A stretch of DNA of 64,000 nucleotides, from assembly GCA_022844225.1 (NCBI GenBank), contig JALHMC010000018.1, positions 11,330-75,329 of the forward strand, given 5' to 3'. A program made the translations under genes and the position numbers. The first letter of the stretch is position 1. Each line of letters begins with the position of its first letter. Source of the stretch: Hyphomicrobiaceae bacterium (GTDB lineage Bacteria; Pseudomonadota; Alphaproteobacteria; Rhizobiales; Hyphomicrobiaceae). This document shows positions 45,423 to 53,387 of the stretch, piece by piece. The notes beneath the pieces are model-generated. The model ran no database searches, was not told where the DNA came from, and was given only the letters and a program-made list of their open reading frames with translations.

Positions 45423-46178
45423 ATGGCCGACACCCGCGACACAGCAGCGAGCACCAACCTCGATCCCGCCGAGATCGAGCGGTTTGCGCGGATTGCCGGC
45501 GAATGGTGGGACCCGAAGGGCAAGTTCGCCCCGTTGCATCGGCTCGGCCCGGCCCGCATGACGTATTTGCGCGACCGCCTCGCAACCCATTTCGAGCGCA
45601 AGCTGCCCGCCGCAAAACCACTCGCCGGACTTCGCGTTCTCGACATCGGCTGCGGCGGGGGCCTCGTCTCCGAGCCGTTGGCGAGGCTTGGTGCCACGGT
45701 GACGGGCATTGATCCTGCCGCGGACAACATCGCCGCCGCTCGCGCTCACGCCGCCACGTCGGGCTTGGACATCGATTACCGCTGCACGACAGCCGAGGAC
45801 ATGGCCGCTGCCGGAACGGCGTTCGATGCCGTCCTTTGCCTCGAGGTCGTCGAGCACGTGCCAGATCCGGGCGCATTCATCGGATTGACCGCAGAACTCG
45901 TGCGTCCGGGCGGCATCCTCATCACTTCGACCATCAATCGAACAATGAAGGCCTGGCTTCTCGCGATCATCGGCGCCGAGTACGTGCTCCGTTGGCTTCC
46001 GGCTGGCACGCACCGCTGGGAGCGCTTCGTCACGCCCGATGAGATGGCCCGTCACATGGCCGCCGCCCGGCTATATGAAATCGCGTTCGAGGGCCTCGTC
46101 TACGACCCGCTCTCCGACGTCTGGTCCCTGTCGCCCGACACCGACGTCAACTACTTTGCATCGGCCCGAAAACCCTGA
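45423..46178 (+). CDS. ubiG: Bifunctional ubiquinone biosynthesis O-methyltransferase
   Basis: A 251-residue SAM-dependent class I methyltransferase acting in ubiquinone synthesis at the membrane surface. It has the typical UbiG N-terminus IERFARIAGEWWDPKGKFAPLH, SAM motif I VLDIGCGGGLVSEPLARLG, motif II in LCLEVVEHVPDP, and the UbiG-specific STINRTMKAWLLAIIGAEYV with LPAGTHRWERFV. It methylates two hydroxyl groups on the quinone ring precursor. In many alphaproteobacteria ubiG sits beside lysC; here the neighbours are a DUF2235 hydrolase and a convergent Trm112 gene. Confidence 0.95.
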   Translation: MADTRDTAASTNLDPAEIERFARIAGEWWDPKGKFAPLHRLGPARMTYLRDRLATHFERKLPAAKPLAGLRVLDIGCGGGLVSEPLARLGATVTGIDPAADNIAAARAHAATSGLDIDYRCTTAEDMAAAGTAFDAVLCLEVVEHVPDPGAFIGLTAELVRPGGILITSTINRTMKAWLLAIIGAEYVLRWLPAGTHRWERFVTPDEMARHMAAARLYEIAFEGLVYDPLSDVWSLSPDTDVNYFASARKP

Positions 46179-46208
46179 TGCCCCATCGCCGCGCGGCACA
46201 CCTTGGGT

Positions 46209-46466
46209 TCAATCGTCCAAGTGCCGCGCTTCGGATGCCAGCAGATGCGGCACCCCGCGTCGGATCGGAAACGCGAGACGCGCCTTGCGGCTGATCAGCT
46301 CCTGCCGAGCCTCGTCGTAGTCCAGCGACGATTTCGTGACCGGGCAGACCAGAAGCTCCAGCAGCTTCCTGTCGACGCGCTCCGCGGATGCACCATCCGT
46401 CTCGGCGCCGGCGTCTCTCGACACTTCGTCACTATCGGCATTCAGCCGCTGCGGATCATCGCCCAT
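46209..46466 (-). CDS. Trm112 family protein
   Basis: An 85-residue protein whose C-terminal 60 residues show the Trm112/UPF0434 fold: [20 protein letters not shown] and [18 protein letters not shown]. The Cys-Pro-Val-Thr knuckle retains one Cys of the usual zinc site. Eukaryotic and archaeal Trm112 activates methyltransferases; the bacterial role is less clear. It lies 42 bp downstream of the Lon-substrate-binding-domain gene in a conserved leftward group, and convergent to ubiG. An N-terminal acidic extension of about 25 residues precedes the fold. Confidence 0.85.
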   Translation of the reverse strand: MGDDPQRLNADSDEVSRDAGAETDGASAERVDRKLLELLVCPVTKSSLDYDEARQELISRKARLAFPIRRGVPHLLASEARHLDD

Positions 46467-46508
46467 GGCCGAGCCTCCCGATCCTGCCCACTGTCACAAC
46501 CGTTGCCG

Positions 46509-47186
46509 CTATTGCAGCCGGCCACCGGGCTCGCTACCGCCCGTCGCCAACTCCATCTCGGCGAGCGTCACGAGCGCCTCGGCACGCTCTTTAAGCGTTT
46601 GCGCCTCGAGCAAGGCCTGCTTTTCGCCTGGACCGAACGGGCTTGCGACAGAGAGCCAGTTGACCAGTTGCTCCGACCCCGTGCGCGACACGGCGGCCCA
46701 GTCGGCCTTCAAGTTGCGTTGCGCGAGATACCGCCGAAGCGTATCCAGCAACCGCTCGCGGTCGATGTCGCCCTCGCCGAGTCCCGGCTCCAGATCCCCG
46801 ACGAACGGCGTAAAATCTACGCCCAACACGCGATAGGGATGCGCCACCTGCCGTTCGTCTCCCGTGCGAAATCGCGAAATTCCAGTGAGAACGATCGTCA
46901 ACCGGCCATCGTCCTGCTCCTGGAACGTCGTCACTCGCCCGGCGCAACCGATCTCTCTCAGCGACGCCGAGCGCTCCTGCGGCGATCCCGTCGGCCCACC
47001 CTCACCCACCGGCTGGATGATGCCGACCAGCCGGTTCGACCGCATCACGTCGTCGAACAGCTGCAAGTAGCGCGGCTCGAAGATATTGAGCGGCAGCGAG
47101 GCGCGCGGCAGCAGGATCGCCCCCGTCAGCGGAAACACGGGAAGTTCGCCCGGCAGGTCCGAGAGCGTCTGGTAGCGGCGCGACAT
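46509..47186 (-). CDS. LON peptidase substrate-binding domain protein
   Basis: A 225-residue stand-alone LON N-terminal (PUA-like) domain without ATPase or protease modules. It opens with LPVFPLTGAILLPRASLPLN and continues with IFEPRYLQLFDDVMRSNRLV, then GCAGRVTTFQEQDDGRLTIV. Such proteins are common in alphaproteobacteria, and their partners are unknown; they may recognise unfolded or oxidised proteins. The ATG at 47186 fits the family start. It is followed by Trm112 and preceded by CnoX, suggesting a small proteostasis operon. Confidence 0.88.
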   Translation of the reverse strand: MSRRYQTLSDLPGELPVFPLTGAILLPRASLPLNIFEPRYLQLFDDVMRSNRLVGIIQPVGEGGPTGSPQERSASLREIGCAGRVTTFQEQDDGRLTIVLTGISRFRTGDERQVAHPYRVLGVDFTPFVGDLEPGLGEGDIDRERLLDTLRRYLAQRNLKADWAAVSRTGSEQLVNWLSVASPFGPGEKQALLEAQTLKERAEALVTLAEMELATGGSEPGGRLQ

Positions 47187-47241
47187 TGGGGTCTCCGCGT
47201 CGATCGGGTCGGGCCGCGTCCGCGGCCTCGCCCCGGGGCTG

Positions 47242-48192
47242 CTACGAGAAGAGCAGAGACGACAAGCGCCGACGCCCGTCGAGGGTCGCCGGATCTTTCG
47301 GCCCCCACGCCTCGAAGAACTGCAGGAGTTGCTTGCGCGCGGCCTGATCGTTCCACGCTTTGTCGCGACGGAAGCTCTCCAGAAGTTCATCCACGGCCGC
47401 CGCGTTATCCCCGGACGCCGCGTAGGCGATGGCGAGATCGATGCGCGCCTGATGATCGGCGGGGTTTGCTTCGATGGCAGCCTTCAGCTCCGCCGTCTTG
47501 CCTGGCGCCGCCCCGTGCTTGGCCAGCTCGATCGCAGCCTTCACGCCGGCGATCGCCTGATTGGACTGCTTGTCCGGCGGCGCCAGCGAAATGGTTTGCT
47601 CGGCGCGCACCAGATCACCGGTCTTGAGGTAGCATTTCGCCAGCCCGGCCAGCGCCTCGATGTTCTCGCGATCCTCCTTGATCACCGCCGCGAAGATCTC
47701 GGCCGCGCTCTGCACATCGCCGGCTTCGAGCAGCTTGTTAGCCTCGGCCACCGCCTCGGCCAGATCCGCGCCCTGACTGTCGCCGACGAGGCGCTCGACG
47801 AACTGCTTCACCTGACTCTCGGGAAGCGCCCCTTGGAAACCGTCGACCGGGCGTCCGTCGAGAAATGCGTAGACGGTCGGGATCGACTGCACGCGCAGCT
47901 GGCCTGCGATCGCCGGATGCTCGTCGATGTTGATCTTGACCAGCCGCACCTTGCCGCCGAACGAGCGCACCACCTTCTCGATCACCGGCGTCAGCTGCTT
48001 GCACGGACCGCACCAGGGCGCCCAGAAATCGACGATCACCGGCACTTGCTTCGAGGCGTCCAGCACATCCGCCTTGAAGTTGGCGGTCGTGGAGTCCTTG
48101 ATTACGTCGCCGCCAGCTTGGCTTGCACCGGCTCCCGCGGGGCCGCCGGGTGTGCCCTGTCCGAACTGCATCTTCGTCTCCATCGCGCTCAT
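47242..48192 (-). CDS. cnoX: Thioredoxin-TPR chaperedoxin CnoX/YbbN
   Basis: A 316-residue protein with an N-terminal thioredoxin domain, active-site WCGPC (Cys61, Cys64) in VIVDFWAPWCGPCKQLTP, and a C-terminal TPR-like helical half (about 150-310). CnoX/YbbN holds oxidised or chlorinated unfolding proteins and passes them to GroEL/ES or DnaK. E. coli YbbN has lost the redox cysteine pair, whereas here both cysteines are present, as is common in alphaproteobacteria. It is the first gene of the leftward CnoX / Lon-N-like / Trm112 group; 55 bp separate it from the next. Confidence 0.9.
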   Translation of the reverse strand: MSAMETKMQFGQGTPGGPAGAGASQAGGDVIKDSTTANFKADVLDASKQVPVIVDFWAPWCGPCKQLTPVIEKVVRSFGGKVRLVKINIDEHPAIAGQLRVQSIPTVYAFLDGRPVDGFQGALPESQVKQFVERLVGDSQGADLAEAVAEANKLLEAGDVQSAAEIFAAVIKEDRENIEALAGLAKCYLKTGDLVRAEQTISLAPPDKQSNQAIAGVKAAIELAKHGAAPGKTAELKAAIEANPADHQARIDLAIAYAASGDNAAAVDELLESFRRDKAWNDQAARKQLLQFFEAWGPKDPATLDGRRRLSSLLFS

Positions 48193-48232
48193 TGTGGGCG
48201 CATACGCCCGAAGTTATTGCCGAACGAGCCGG

Positions 48233-48251
48233 CGCCGCTTCGCTAGCGGCG
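48233..48251 (-). terminator. Short GC hairpin after the prolyl-tRNA editing gene
   Basis: CGCCGC and GCGGCG form a 6-bp stem with a 7-nt loop immediately past the stop codon at 48254. It separates this gene from cnoX on the same strand. There is no T-tract. Confidence 0.4.
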
Positions 48252-48253
48252 TA

Positions 48254-48763
48254 TCAGCCGGCATTTCCCGTTGCGGTCAACGTAAGGATCCGAGGGGTAT
48301 GACCGCAAGCCTCGATGAACCTGACAAGGTCGTCCCGGCGGATACTGGTCGTCGCCGTGTTGACCAGCGGGTGGCAGTTGATCATGTCATACTCCATCAG
48401 CCGCTGGTCGACCACAACGCTGACGCGATGCTCCGTATCGTTGATCAGCGACAGCGCCGTGACCGAGCCCGGCGTGACACCCAGCGCCTCCATCAGCAGC
48501 TCAGCCTTGCCGAACGACAGTCGCGCGGAGCCGATCGTCTTCGGTAAAGCCTTGAGGTCGATCGACGTGTGACATTCCGCGATCACCAACCAGAGCTTGT
48601 CCTTGGCATCCTTCAGGAACAGGTTCTTGGTATGCCCTCCCTGTATCTGGGCATGCAGCTCATCGCTCTCCCCGACTGTGAAGACCGCCTTGTGGTCCAC
48701 CGTCGTCACAGCGATCCCGAGTTCCTCGAGGCGCGCCATCAGCTCCTGGCGTGTCTTCGGCAT
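48254..48763 (-). CDS. Prolyl-tRNA editing protein (ProX/YbaK family)
   Basis: A 169-residue trans-acting editing domain that hydrolyses mischarged alanyl- or cysteinyl-tRNA(Pro). It shows the ProX pattern GIAVTTVDHKAVFTV, the conserved catalytic Lys region GGHTKNLFLKDAKDKLWLVI, the GSARLSFG loop and the GSVTALSLIND stretch. The ATG at 48763 (MPKTRQELMARLEELGI) is the family start; the frame upstream has no homology. It is separated from cnoX by a small hairpin and divergent from the LLM monooxygenase gene. Confidence 0.9.
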   Translation of the reverse strand: MPKTRQELMARLEELGIAVTTVDHKAVFTVGESDELHAQIQGGHTKNLFLKDAKDKLWLVIAECHTSIDLKALPKTIGSARLSFGKAELLMEALGVTPGSVTALSLINDTEHRVSVVVDQRLMEYDMINCHPLVNTATTSIRRDDLVRFIEACGHTPRILTLTATGNAG

Positions 48764-48815
48764 GAGTGTCTGTAGCCCCAAAGTTGAAAGAGCAACGAAA
48801 ACGAAAACGACCCGT

Positions 48816-48851
48816 TTCACCGCCGTTGCGAGAGTGAGCAAACGGTGAAAT
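48816..48851. other. Inverted repeat in the 300-bp gap between proX-like and LLM genes
   Basis: TTTCACCG (48816-48823) pairs with CGGTGAAA (48844-48851); the inner CCGTTGC/GCAAACGG extends the stem with a bulge. It lies in the about 297-bp non-coding gap between two divergent genes, so it may be an operator or an mRNA leader structure of either gene. Nothing else is recognised in the gap. Confidence 0.35.
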
Positions 48852-49060
48852 AGCCTCGCGCCCGCCGTCGGGCAATGCGGCTGGCCTTGAGCAACCCTCC
48901 CGGGCGCCACTCTTGCACCTTGTCCGGACTTGTCGGACACTGGCGTCCTTCGCTCGGAGTCGTTTCGGCTCTGAAGCTATACGGCGAACCTGGAGGCACA
49001 CCAGCTTACGGTCGCCGACGATAGCGAATGCTCGCATCTGGACCAGACGGAGATCTATCC

Positions 49061-50386
49061 ATGAAGCTCATGTGGTTCCACCTGATGCCGTACACCGAGC
49101 TTCCCGATGATTTCCGCGAGAAGCATCCTTCGGTCTGGGTCGACATTCACTCCACGCTCTTCGATCCGAAGCGCGCCCATCACATGTACAACGACTTCAT
49201 GGACGAGCTTGAGTTCGCCGCCGACTGCGGCTTTGACGCCGTCTGCGTCAACGAGCATCACTCCAACGGCTACGGCCTGATGCCGTCACCGAACCTCATC
49301 GCCTCGGCGTTGGCACGGCGTACCACCGACACCGCACTTTGCGTCATGGGCAATTCCCTCGCGCTCTACAATCCGCCGACCCGCGTCGCGGAAGAGTTCG
49401 CCATGATCGACTGCATCTCGGGCGGCCGCCTCATCGCGGGCTTCCCCGTCGGCACGCCGATGGACACCTGCTACGCCTACGGCACCAATCCCTCGATGCT
49501 TCGTGAGAAGTACATGGAAGCGCACGACCTGGTCATGAGGGCCTGGACCGAGAAGGAGACGTTCGCCTTCAACGGCCGATTCAACCAGCAGCGCTACGTC
49601 AACATTTGGCCGCGTCCGGTGCAGGAACCTCATCCGCCCGTCTGGATTCCCGGTGGCGGCTCCGTCGAGACGTGGGCTTGGTGCGCCAAGATGGACTACG
49701 TCTACGCCTACCTCTCCTACTACGGCTACAAGGCCGGCCTGAAGACCATGCAGGGCTTCTGGGGCGAGATGGAAAAGCTCGGCAAGGACCGGAACCCCTA
49801 CCGCGCCGGCTTCCTCCAGTTCGTCGGAGTCGCGCCCACTCGCTCTGAGGCGATGGAGCGCTATGCCGAGGCCGCCGAGTACTTCTATGGCCGCTGCCTG
49901 CATGTCGACCTGAAGTACGCGTCTCCCCCAGGCTATAACACCGAGGCCACCCAGCGCGTCGGGCTCGAAAGCCAGGTCAGGGCCGCAGCCGAGGCCGCTG
50001 CCGACCCGTCGAAGGGCAAGGATGCCCTCGCGGCGCAGGGAACCACCGGCTCAACGACCGGCACGCGCTTCAACATGGTCGCCAAGACCATGGAGGACAT
50101 CGTCGACCGCGGCTACGTCATCGTCGGCTCACCGAAGGACGTCGAGGAGCAGCTTCGCGAGGTCGCCGTCAACATGAACGTCGGCCACCTGATGCTGCTG
50201 CTGCAATATGGCAACATGTCCAAGGATTTGGCCAAGTACAATACCAAGATGTTCGCCGATCACGTTGCCCCGAAGCTGCGCCCACTCTTCGCCGAGTGGG
50301 AAGACAAGTGGTGGCCGAAACCCATGGAAAAAGCTAAGCGCGCCGAGCTGCCGGCGTTCGCGCCGAGCGTCCAGGCGGCGGAGTAA
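49061..50386 (+). CDS. LLM class flavin-dependent monooxygenase, copy 1
   Basis: A 441-residue luciferase-like TIM-barrel oxidoreductase using F420 or FMNH2. It begins MKLMWFHLMPYTELPDDF and keeps the family core FDAVCVNEHHSNGYGLMPSP and GNSLALYNPPTRVAEEFAMI, with GGRLIAGFPVGTPMDTCYAY. The pattern resembles alkanesulfonate/long-chain alkane and flavin-dependent monooxygenases of xenobiotic clusters; the substrate is unknown. It has a roughly 22-residue insertion around residues 310-345 (an Ala/Gly/Thr-rich stretch) absent from copy 2. GGAG precedes the ATG. It is followed by a strong hairpin and by a near-identical paralogue. Confidence 0.88.
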   Translation: MKLMWFHLMPYTELPDDFREKHPSVWVDIHSTLFDPKRAHHMYNDFMDELEFAADCGFDAVCVNEHHSNGYGLMPSPNLIASALARRTTDTALCVMGNSLALYNPPTRVAEEFAMIDCISGGRLIAGFPVGTPMDTCYAYGTNPSMLREKYMEAHDLVMRAWTEKETFAFNGRFNQQRYVNIWPRPVQEPHPPVWIPGGGSVETWAWCAKMDYVYAYLSYYGYKAGLKTMQGFWGEMEKLGKDRNPYRAGFLQFVGVAPTRSEAMERYAEAAEYFYGRCLHVDLKYASPPGYNTEATQRVGLESQVRAAAEAAADPSKGKDALAAQGTTGSTTGTRFNMVAKTMEDIVDRGYVIVGSPKDVEEQLREVAVNMNVGHLMLLLQYGNMSKDLAKYNTKMFADHVAPKLRPLFAEWEDKWWPKPMEKAKRAELPAFAPSVQAAE

Positions 50387-50415
50387 GCAGGACTGCAACG
50401 GCCCACGCGGAAAGC

Positions 50416-50444
50416 CAGGCGGCGAGGGGCAACCCTGCCGCCTG
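50416..50444 (+). terminator. Strong bulged hairpin with GCAA tetraloop
   Basis: CAGGCGGC-G-AGGG closes a GCAA tetraloop with CCCT-GCCGCCTG, giving 12 base pairs and a single bulge. It lies 30 bp after LLM copy 1 and 84 bp before copy 2. GNRA loops and a missing T-tract suggest an mRNA processing or stability element rather than a simple terminator. Confidence 0.6.
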
Positions 50445-50527
50445 ATCTCGACAGGCCAAGCCGGCTTCGTAAGATCGGCGACCAACACAGTCCGGGACCG
50501 AGACACATTCTCCGAGGAGACGAGTTC

Positions 50528-51787
50528 ATGAAGCTTATGTGGTTCCACTTGATGCCGTACACGGAGCTGCCCGACGACTTCAAGCAGAAGCACCCATCGG
50601 TGTGGGTCGACATCCATTCGTCGCTGTTCGATCCCAAGCGCGCCCACCACATGTACAACGACTTCATGGACGAGATGGAGTTCGCCGCCGAGGTGGGCTT
50701 CGATGCGGTGTGCTGCAACGAGCATCACTCGAATGGCTACGGCCTGATGCCGTCGCCGAACCTGATCGCCTCGGCCCTCGCGCGCCGCACCACCGACACC
50801 GCCATCTGCGTCATGGGCAACTCGCTCGCGCTCTACAATCCGCCGACCCGCGTCGCGGAAGAGTTCGCCATGATCGACTGCATCTCGGGCGGTCGCCTCA
50901 TTGCCGGCTTTCCCGTGGGTTCGCCCATGGACACTTGCTACGCCTACGGCCAGAACCCGTCCATGCTCCGCGAGCGCTATCTCGAGGCCCATGATCTCGT
51001 CATGAGAGCCTGGACCGAGAAGGAGACGTTCGCCTTCAACGGTCGATTCAACCAGCAGCGCTATGTCAACATCTGGCCGCGCCCCATCCAGAACCACCCG
51101 CCCGTTTGGGTGCCCGGCGGTGGATCCGTCGAGACCTGGCGCTGGTGTGCGGAGATGGACTACGTCTACTGCTACCTGTCCTACTACGGTTACAAGACCG
51201 GCCTCGGCGTTATGAAGGGCTTCTGGGAGGAGATGGACAAGCTCGGCAAGGACCGCAATCCCTTCCGCGCCGGGTTCCTCCAGTTCGTCGGTGTCGCTGA
51301 GAGCCGGTCCGAAGCGCTGGAACGCTACGCCGAGGCGGCCGAGTATTTCTATGGCCGCTGCCTCCACATCGATCCGAAGTTTGCGCAGCCACCCGGTTAC
51401 GTCACCGAGGCGACGCAACGCGTCGGCCTGCAAAGCCAGGTCGTCAAAGCCGCGTCCTATCAGGAGAAGTTCAAGAAGCGCCCGACCTCGATGCAGGAGA
51501 TCGTCGACGACGGCTACGTCATCATCGGCTCGCCCAAGGATGTCGAGGAGCAGCTGCGCGAGGTCGCCGTCAACATGAACGTCGGCAACCTCATGATGTT
51601 GCTCCAGTATGGGAACATGTCGAAGGAGCTGACCAAGTACAATACCAAGCTCTTTGCCGAGCAGGTGATGCCGAAGCTGAAGCCGCTGTTTTCCGAATGG
51701 GAGCACAAGTGGTGGCCGAAGCCCATGCAGCGCTCGGCACGCGCCGAGCTGCCGTCATTCTCGCCCCGGGTCGAGGCTGCGGAGTAA
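50528..51787 (+). CDS. LLM class flavin-dependent monooxygenase, copy 2
   Basis: A 419-residue paralogue of the preceding gene, with almost the same residues throughout the barrel (MKLMWFHLMPYTELPDDF; FNGRFNQQRYVNIWPRP; GRCLHIDPKFAQPPGY). It lacks the copy 1 insertion and instead has AASYQEKFKKRPTSMQE before the shared C-terminal VEEQLREVAVNMNVG. GAGGAG with good spacing precedes the ATG. Tandem paralogues may be two subunits of a heteromer (like luciferase alpha/beta) or enzymes of different specificity. It is followed by another strong hairpin. Confidence 0.88.
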   Translation: MKLMWFHLMPYTELPDDFKQKHPSVWVDIHSSLFDPKRAHHMYNDFMDEMEFAAEVGFDAVCCNEHHSNGYGLMPSPNLIASALARRTTDTAICVMGNSLALYNPPTRVAEEFAMIDCISGGRLIAGFPVGSPMDTCYAYGQNPSMLRERYLEAHDLVMRAWTEKETFAFNGRFNQQRYVNIWPRPIQNHPPVWVPGGGSVETWRWCAEMDYVYCYLSYYGYKTGLGVMKGFWEEMDKLGKDRNPFRAGFLQFVGVAESRSEALERYAEAAEYFYGRCLHIDPKFAQPPGYVTEATQRVGLQSQVVKAASYQEKFKKRPTSMQEIVDDGYVIIGSPKDVEEQLREVAVNMNVGNLMMLLQYGNMSKELTKYNTKLFAEQVMPKLKPLFSEWEHKWWPKPMQRSARAELPSFSPRVEAAE

Positions 51788-51807
51788 GCAACCCGACTCA
51801 CAGCGCC

Positions 51808-51843
51808 GATCAACGGCAAGTCCCGCTAGGCCTGCCGTTGATC
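51808..51843 (+). terminator. Long hairpin after LLM copy 2
   Basis: GATCAACGGCA (51808-51818) and TGCCGTTGATC (51833-51843) form a perfect 11-bp stem with a 14-nt loop. It lies 21 bp past the LLM copy 2 stop. No T-tract follows; it probably ends or protects the LLM transcript. Confidence 0.6.
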
Positions 51844-52008
51844 TGCGCCAGCAGCCGCGTTGAGGTTGAGGGCCTCAGGCCGCCGCCGGCTGGATAAACA
51901 CCCAGGATCGTATCTGGTTCCCGATCGACTTCGCCGCCCGGCTCGACCGCGAGCCTTCCGCTGACCGCGGATCACAGTGTTTGGAAAACGCCAAAGGAGT
52001 CCCGTCCC

Positions 52009-52788
52009 GTGTCCGAGCCTACGACCACCACCATCGACATCAACGGCCATCCTTGTCGCGTCTGGACCAAGGGCTCGGGCCCGAAGATCGGCTGGCTCGC
52101 AGGCTTCGGTGGGCTGCCCCGTTGGACGCCGTTTCTCGATGAGTTGGCGAAGACGCGCACCGTCATTGCGCCGTCGCTGCCGGGCCATCCCGGGGCGACA
52201 GGCCACAATCTTCTCGACAGTCACCTCGATTGGATCGTCGCCGCCCGCCAGATCATCGTTAAAAGCGGCCTCGAGGGCGAAGACATCGCCGGCTCCTCGG
52301 TCGGCGGCTCGTTCGTCGCCGAGTTCGCGGCACTCTGGCCGCACAAGGTTAAACGTGTCGCCTTGATCGCGCCGTGGGGCCTGTTCGACGAAAAGGACCC
52401 GGCAACCGACGTCTGGGCTCAACGTCCCGATGATCAGCCGGGCGTCCTCTGCGCAGACCCGCAGATCTGGAAGGATTTCAAGGCCGTGCCCGCCGGTGCC
52501 AACTCCGTCGAGTGGCCGATCGAGCAGATCCGCGCCTCCGAGGCCGCAGCCCGCGTTTTCTGGCCACTGGGCAACACCAAGATCGAGAAGCGCCTGCCCC
52601 TGATTCTGGCGCCGACACTGCTCCTGTGGGGTGAGCAGGATCGCGTCATGCCCCGCAGCTACGCCGACACCATGGCTAGGCTGATCGAGGGCAAGACCAC
52701 GATCAAGACAATTCCCGGAGCCGGCCATCTCGCCGACCTCGACCAGCCGGCCGCCACCGCCAGGGCCATCCTCGAGTTCATGTCATGA
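52009..52788 (+). CDS. Alpha/beta-fold hydrolase
   Basis: A 259-residue cytosolic alpha/beta hydrolase. The nucleophile is Ser97 in GSSVGG, the acid is likely the Asp of LLLWGEQDRVMP, and the catalytic His is in GAGHLADLD. The nearest relatives cleave carbon-carbon bonds of ring-fission products or short esters and lactones. The GTG start has AGGAG 9 nt upstream. Its 3' end overlaps the DUF2059 gene (ATGA), so those two are translationally coupled. The substrate is open, but lying beside monooxygenases suggests hydrolysis of an oxygenated intermediate. Confidence 0.87.
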   Translation: MSEPTTTTIDINGHPCRVWTKGSGPKIGWLAGFGGLPRWTPFLDELAKTRTVIAPSLPGHPGATGHNLLDSHLDWIVAARQIIVKSGLEGEDIAGSSVGGSFVAEFAALWPHKVKRVALIAPWGLFDEKDPATDVWAQRPDDQPGVLCADPQIWKDFKAVPAGANSVEWPIEQIRASEAAARVFWPLGNTKIEKRLPLILAPTLLLWGEQDRVMPRSYADTMARLIEGKTTIKTIPGAGHLADLDQPAATARAILEFMS

Positions 52789-53324
52789 TCAAAGCGCCCA
52801 GGAAGCCCTGGGTCATCGCCGTGCAGGCAAGTCTCGTGCTTCTTTTGGCCAGTGTTCTTGTCGGTCCCCGGGCCGGCCCAGCGCACGCTCAGAATGCCAT
52901 GGCGCCCAGCGCCGAGCAGCTCGCCGCAGCGCGCGACGTGCTCGAGGCGACGGGCGCGGTCAAGAAGCTCGACGTCATCATCGATCACCTGGCCAACCAG
53001 ATGCGCCAGTCCCTGCTGATCAAGAAGCCCGAGCATTCGAAGGAGATCGATCAGGTGATCGGCGACATCGCCGGACGCTTCAAGCCGCGGAAGACTGAAC
53101 TGGTCGATAGGATTGCGGACGTCTACGCCCGTCGGCTGAGCCTCGCCGACCTGAAGTCCATTTCGCAATTCTACCGGTCGGAGGTCGGCACGCGATTTGC
53201 CGGATTGCTGCCGGACATCACCCAGGAGGCTTGGCAGGCCGGCCAGTACTGGAGCGCCGACATTGGGCGCGACATGGAGGCCGCGGCGCGACTGGAGTTC
53301 GACAAGAGGAACATCACCTTCTAG
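52785..53324 (+). CDS. DUF2059 periplasmic protein
   Basis: A 179-residue protein with a signal peptide (residues about 1-35; core VIAVQASLVLLLASVLVG, cleavage near AHAQ). The mature part is mainly helical and carries the DUF2059 pattern: LSLADLKSISQFYRSEVGTRF and DKRNITF. The family is widespread in proteobacteria and has no assigned function. It is coupled to the upstream hydrolase by a 4-bp overlap. It is 63 bp upstream of the HSL-type hydrolase on the same strand. Confidence 0.82.
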   Translation: MIKAPRKPWVIAVQASLVLLLASVLVGPRAGPAHAQNAMAPSAEQLAAARDVLEATGAVKKLDVIIDHLANQMRQSLLIKKPEHSKEIDQVIGDIAGRFKPRKTELVDRIADVYARRLSLADLKSISQFYRSEVGTRFAGLLPDITQEAWQAGQYWSADIGRDMEAAARLEFDKRNITF

Positions 53325-53387
53325 GCGCTCGGCCGCCAACCGTTCGACCCCCATCCACGCAATCACTCATTTTTGCAGGAGACTCCC

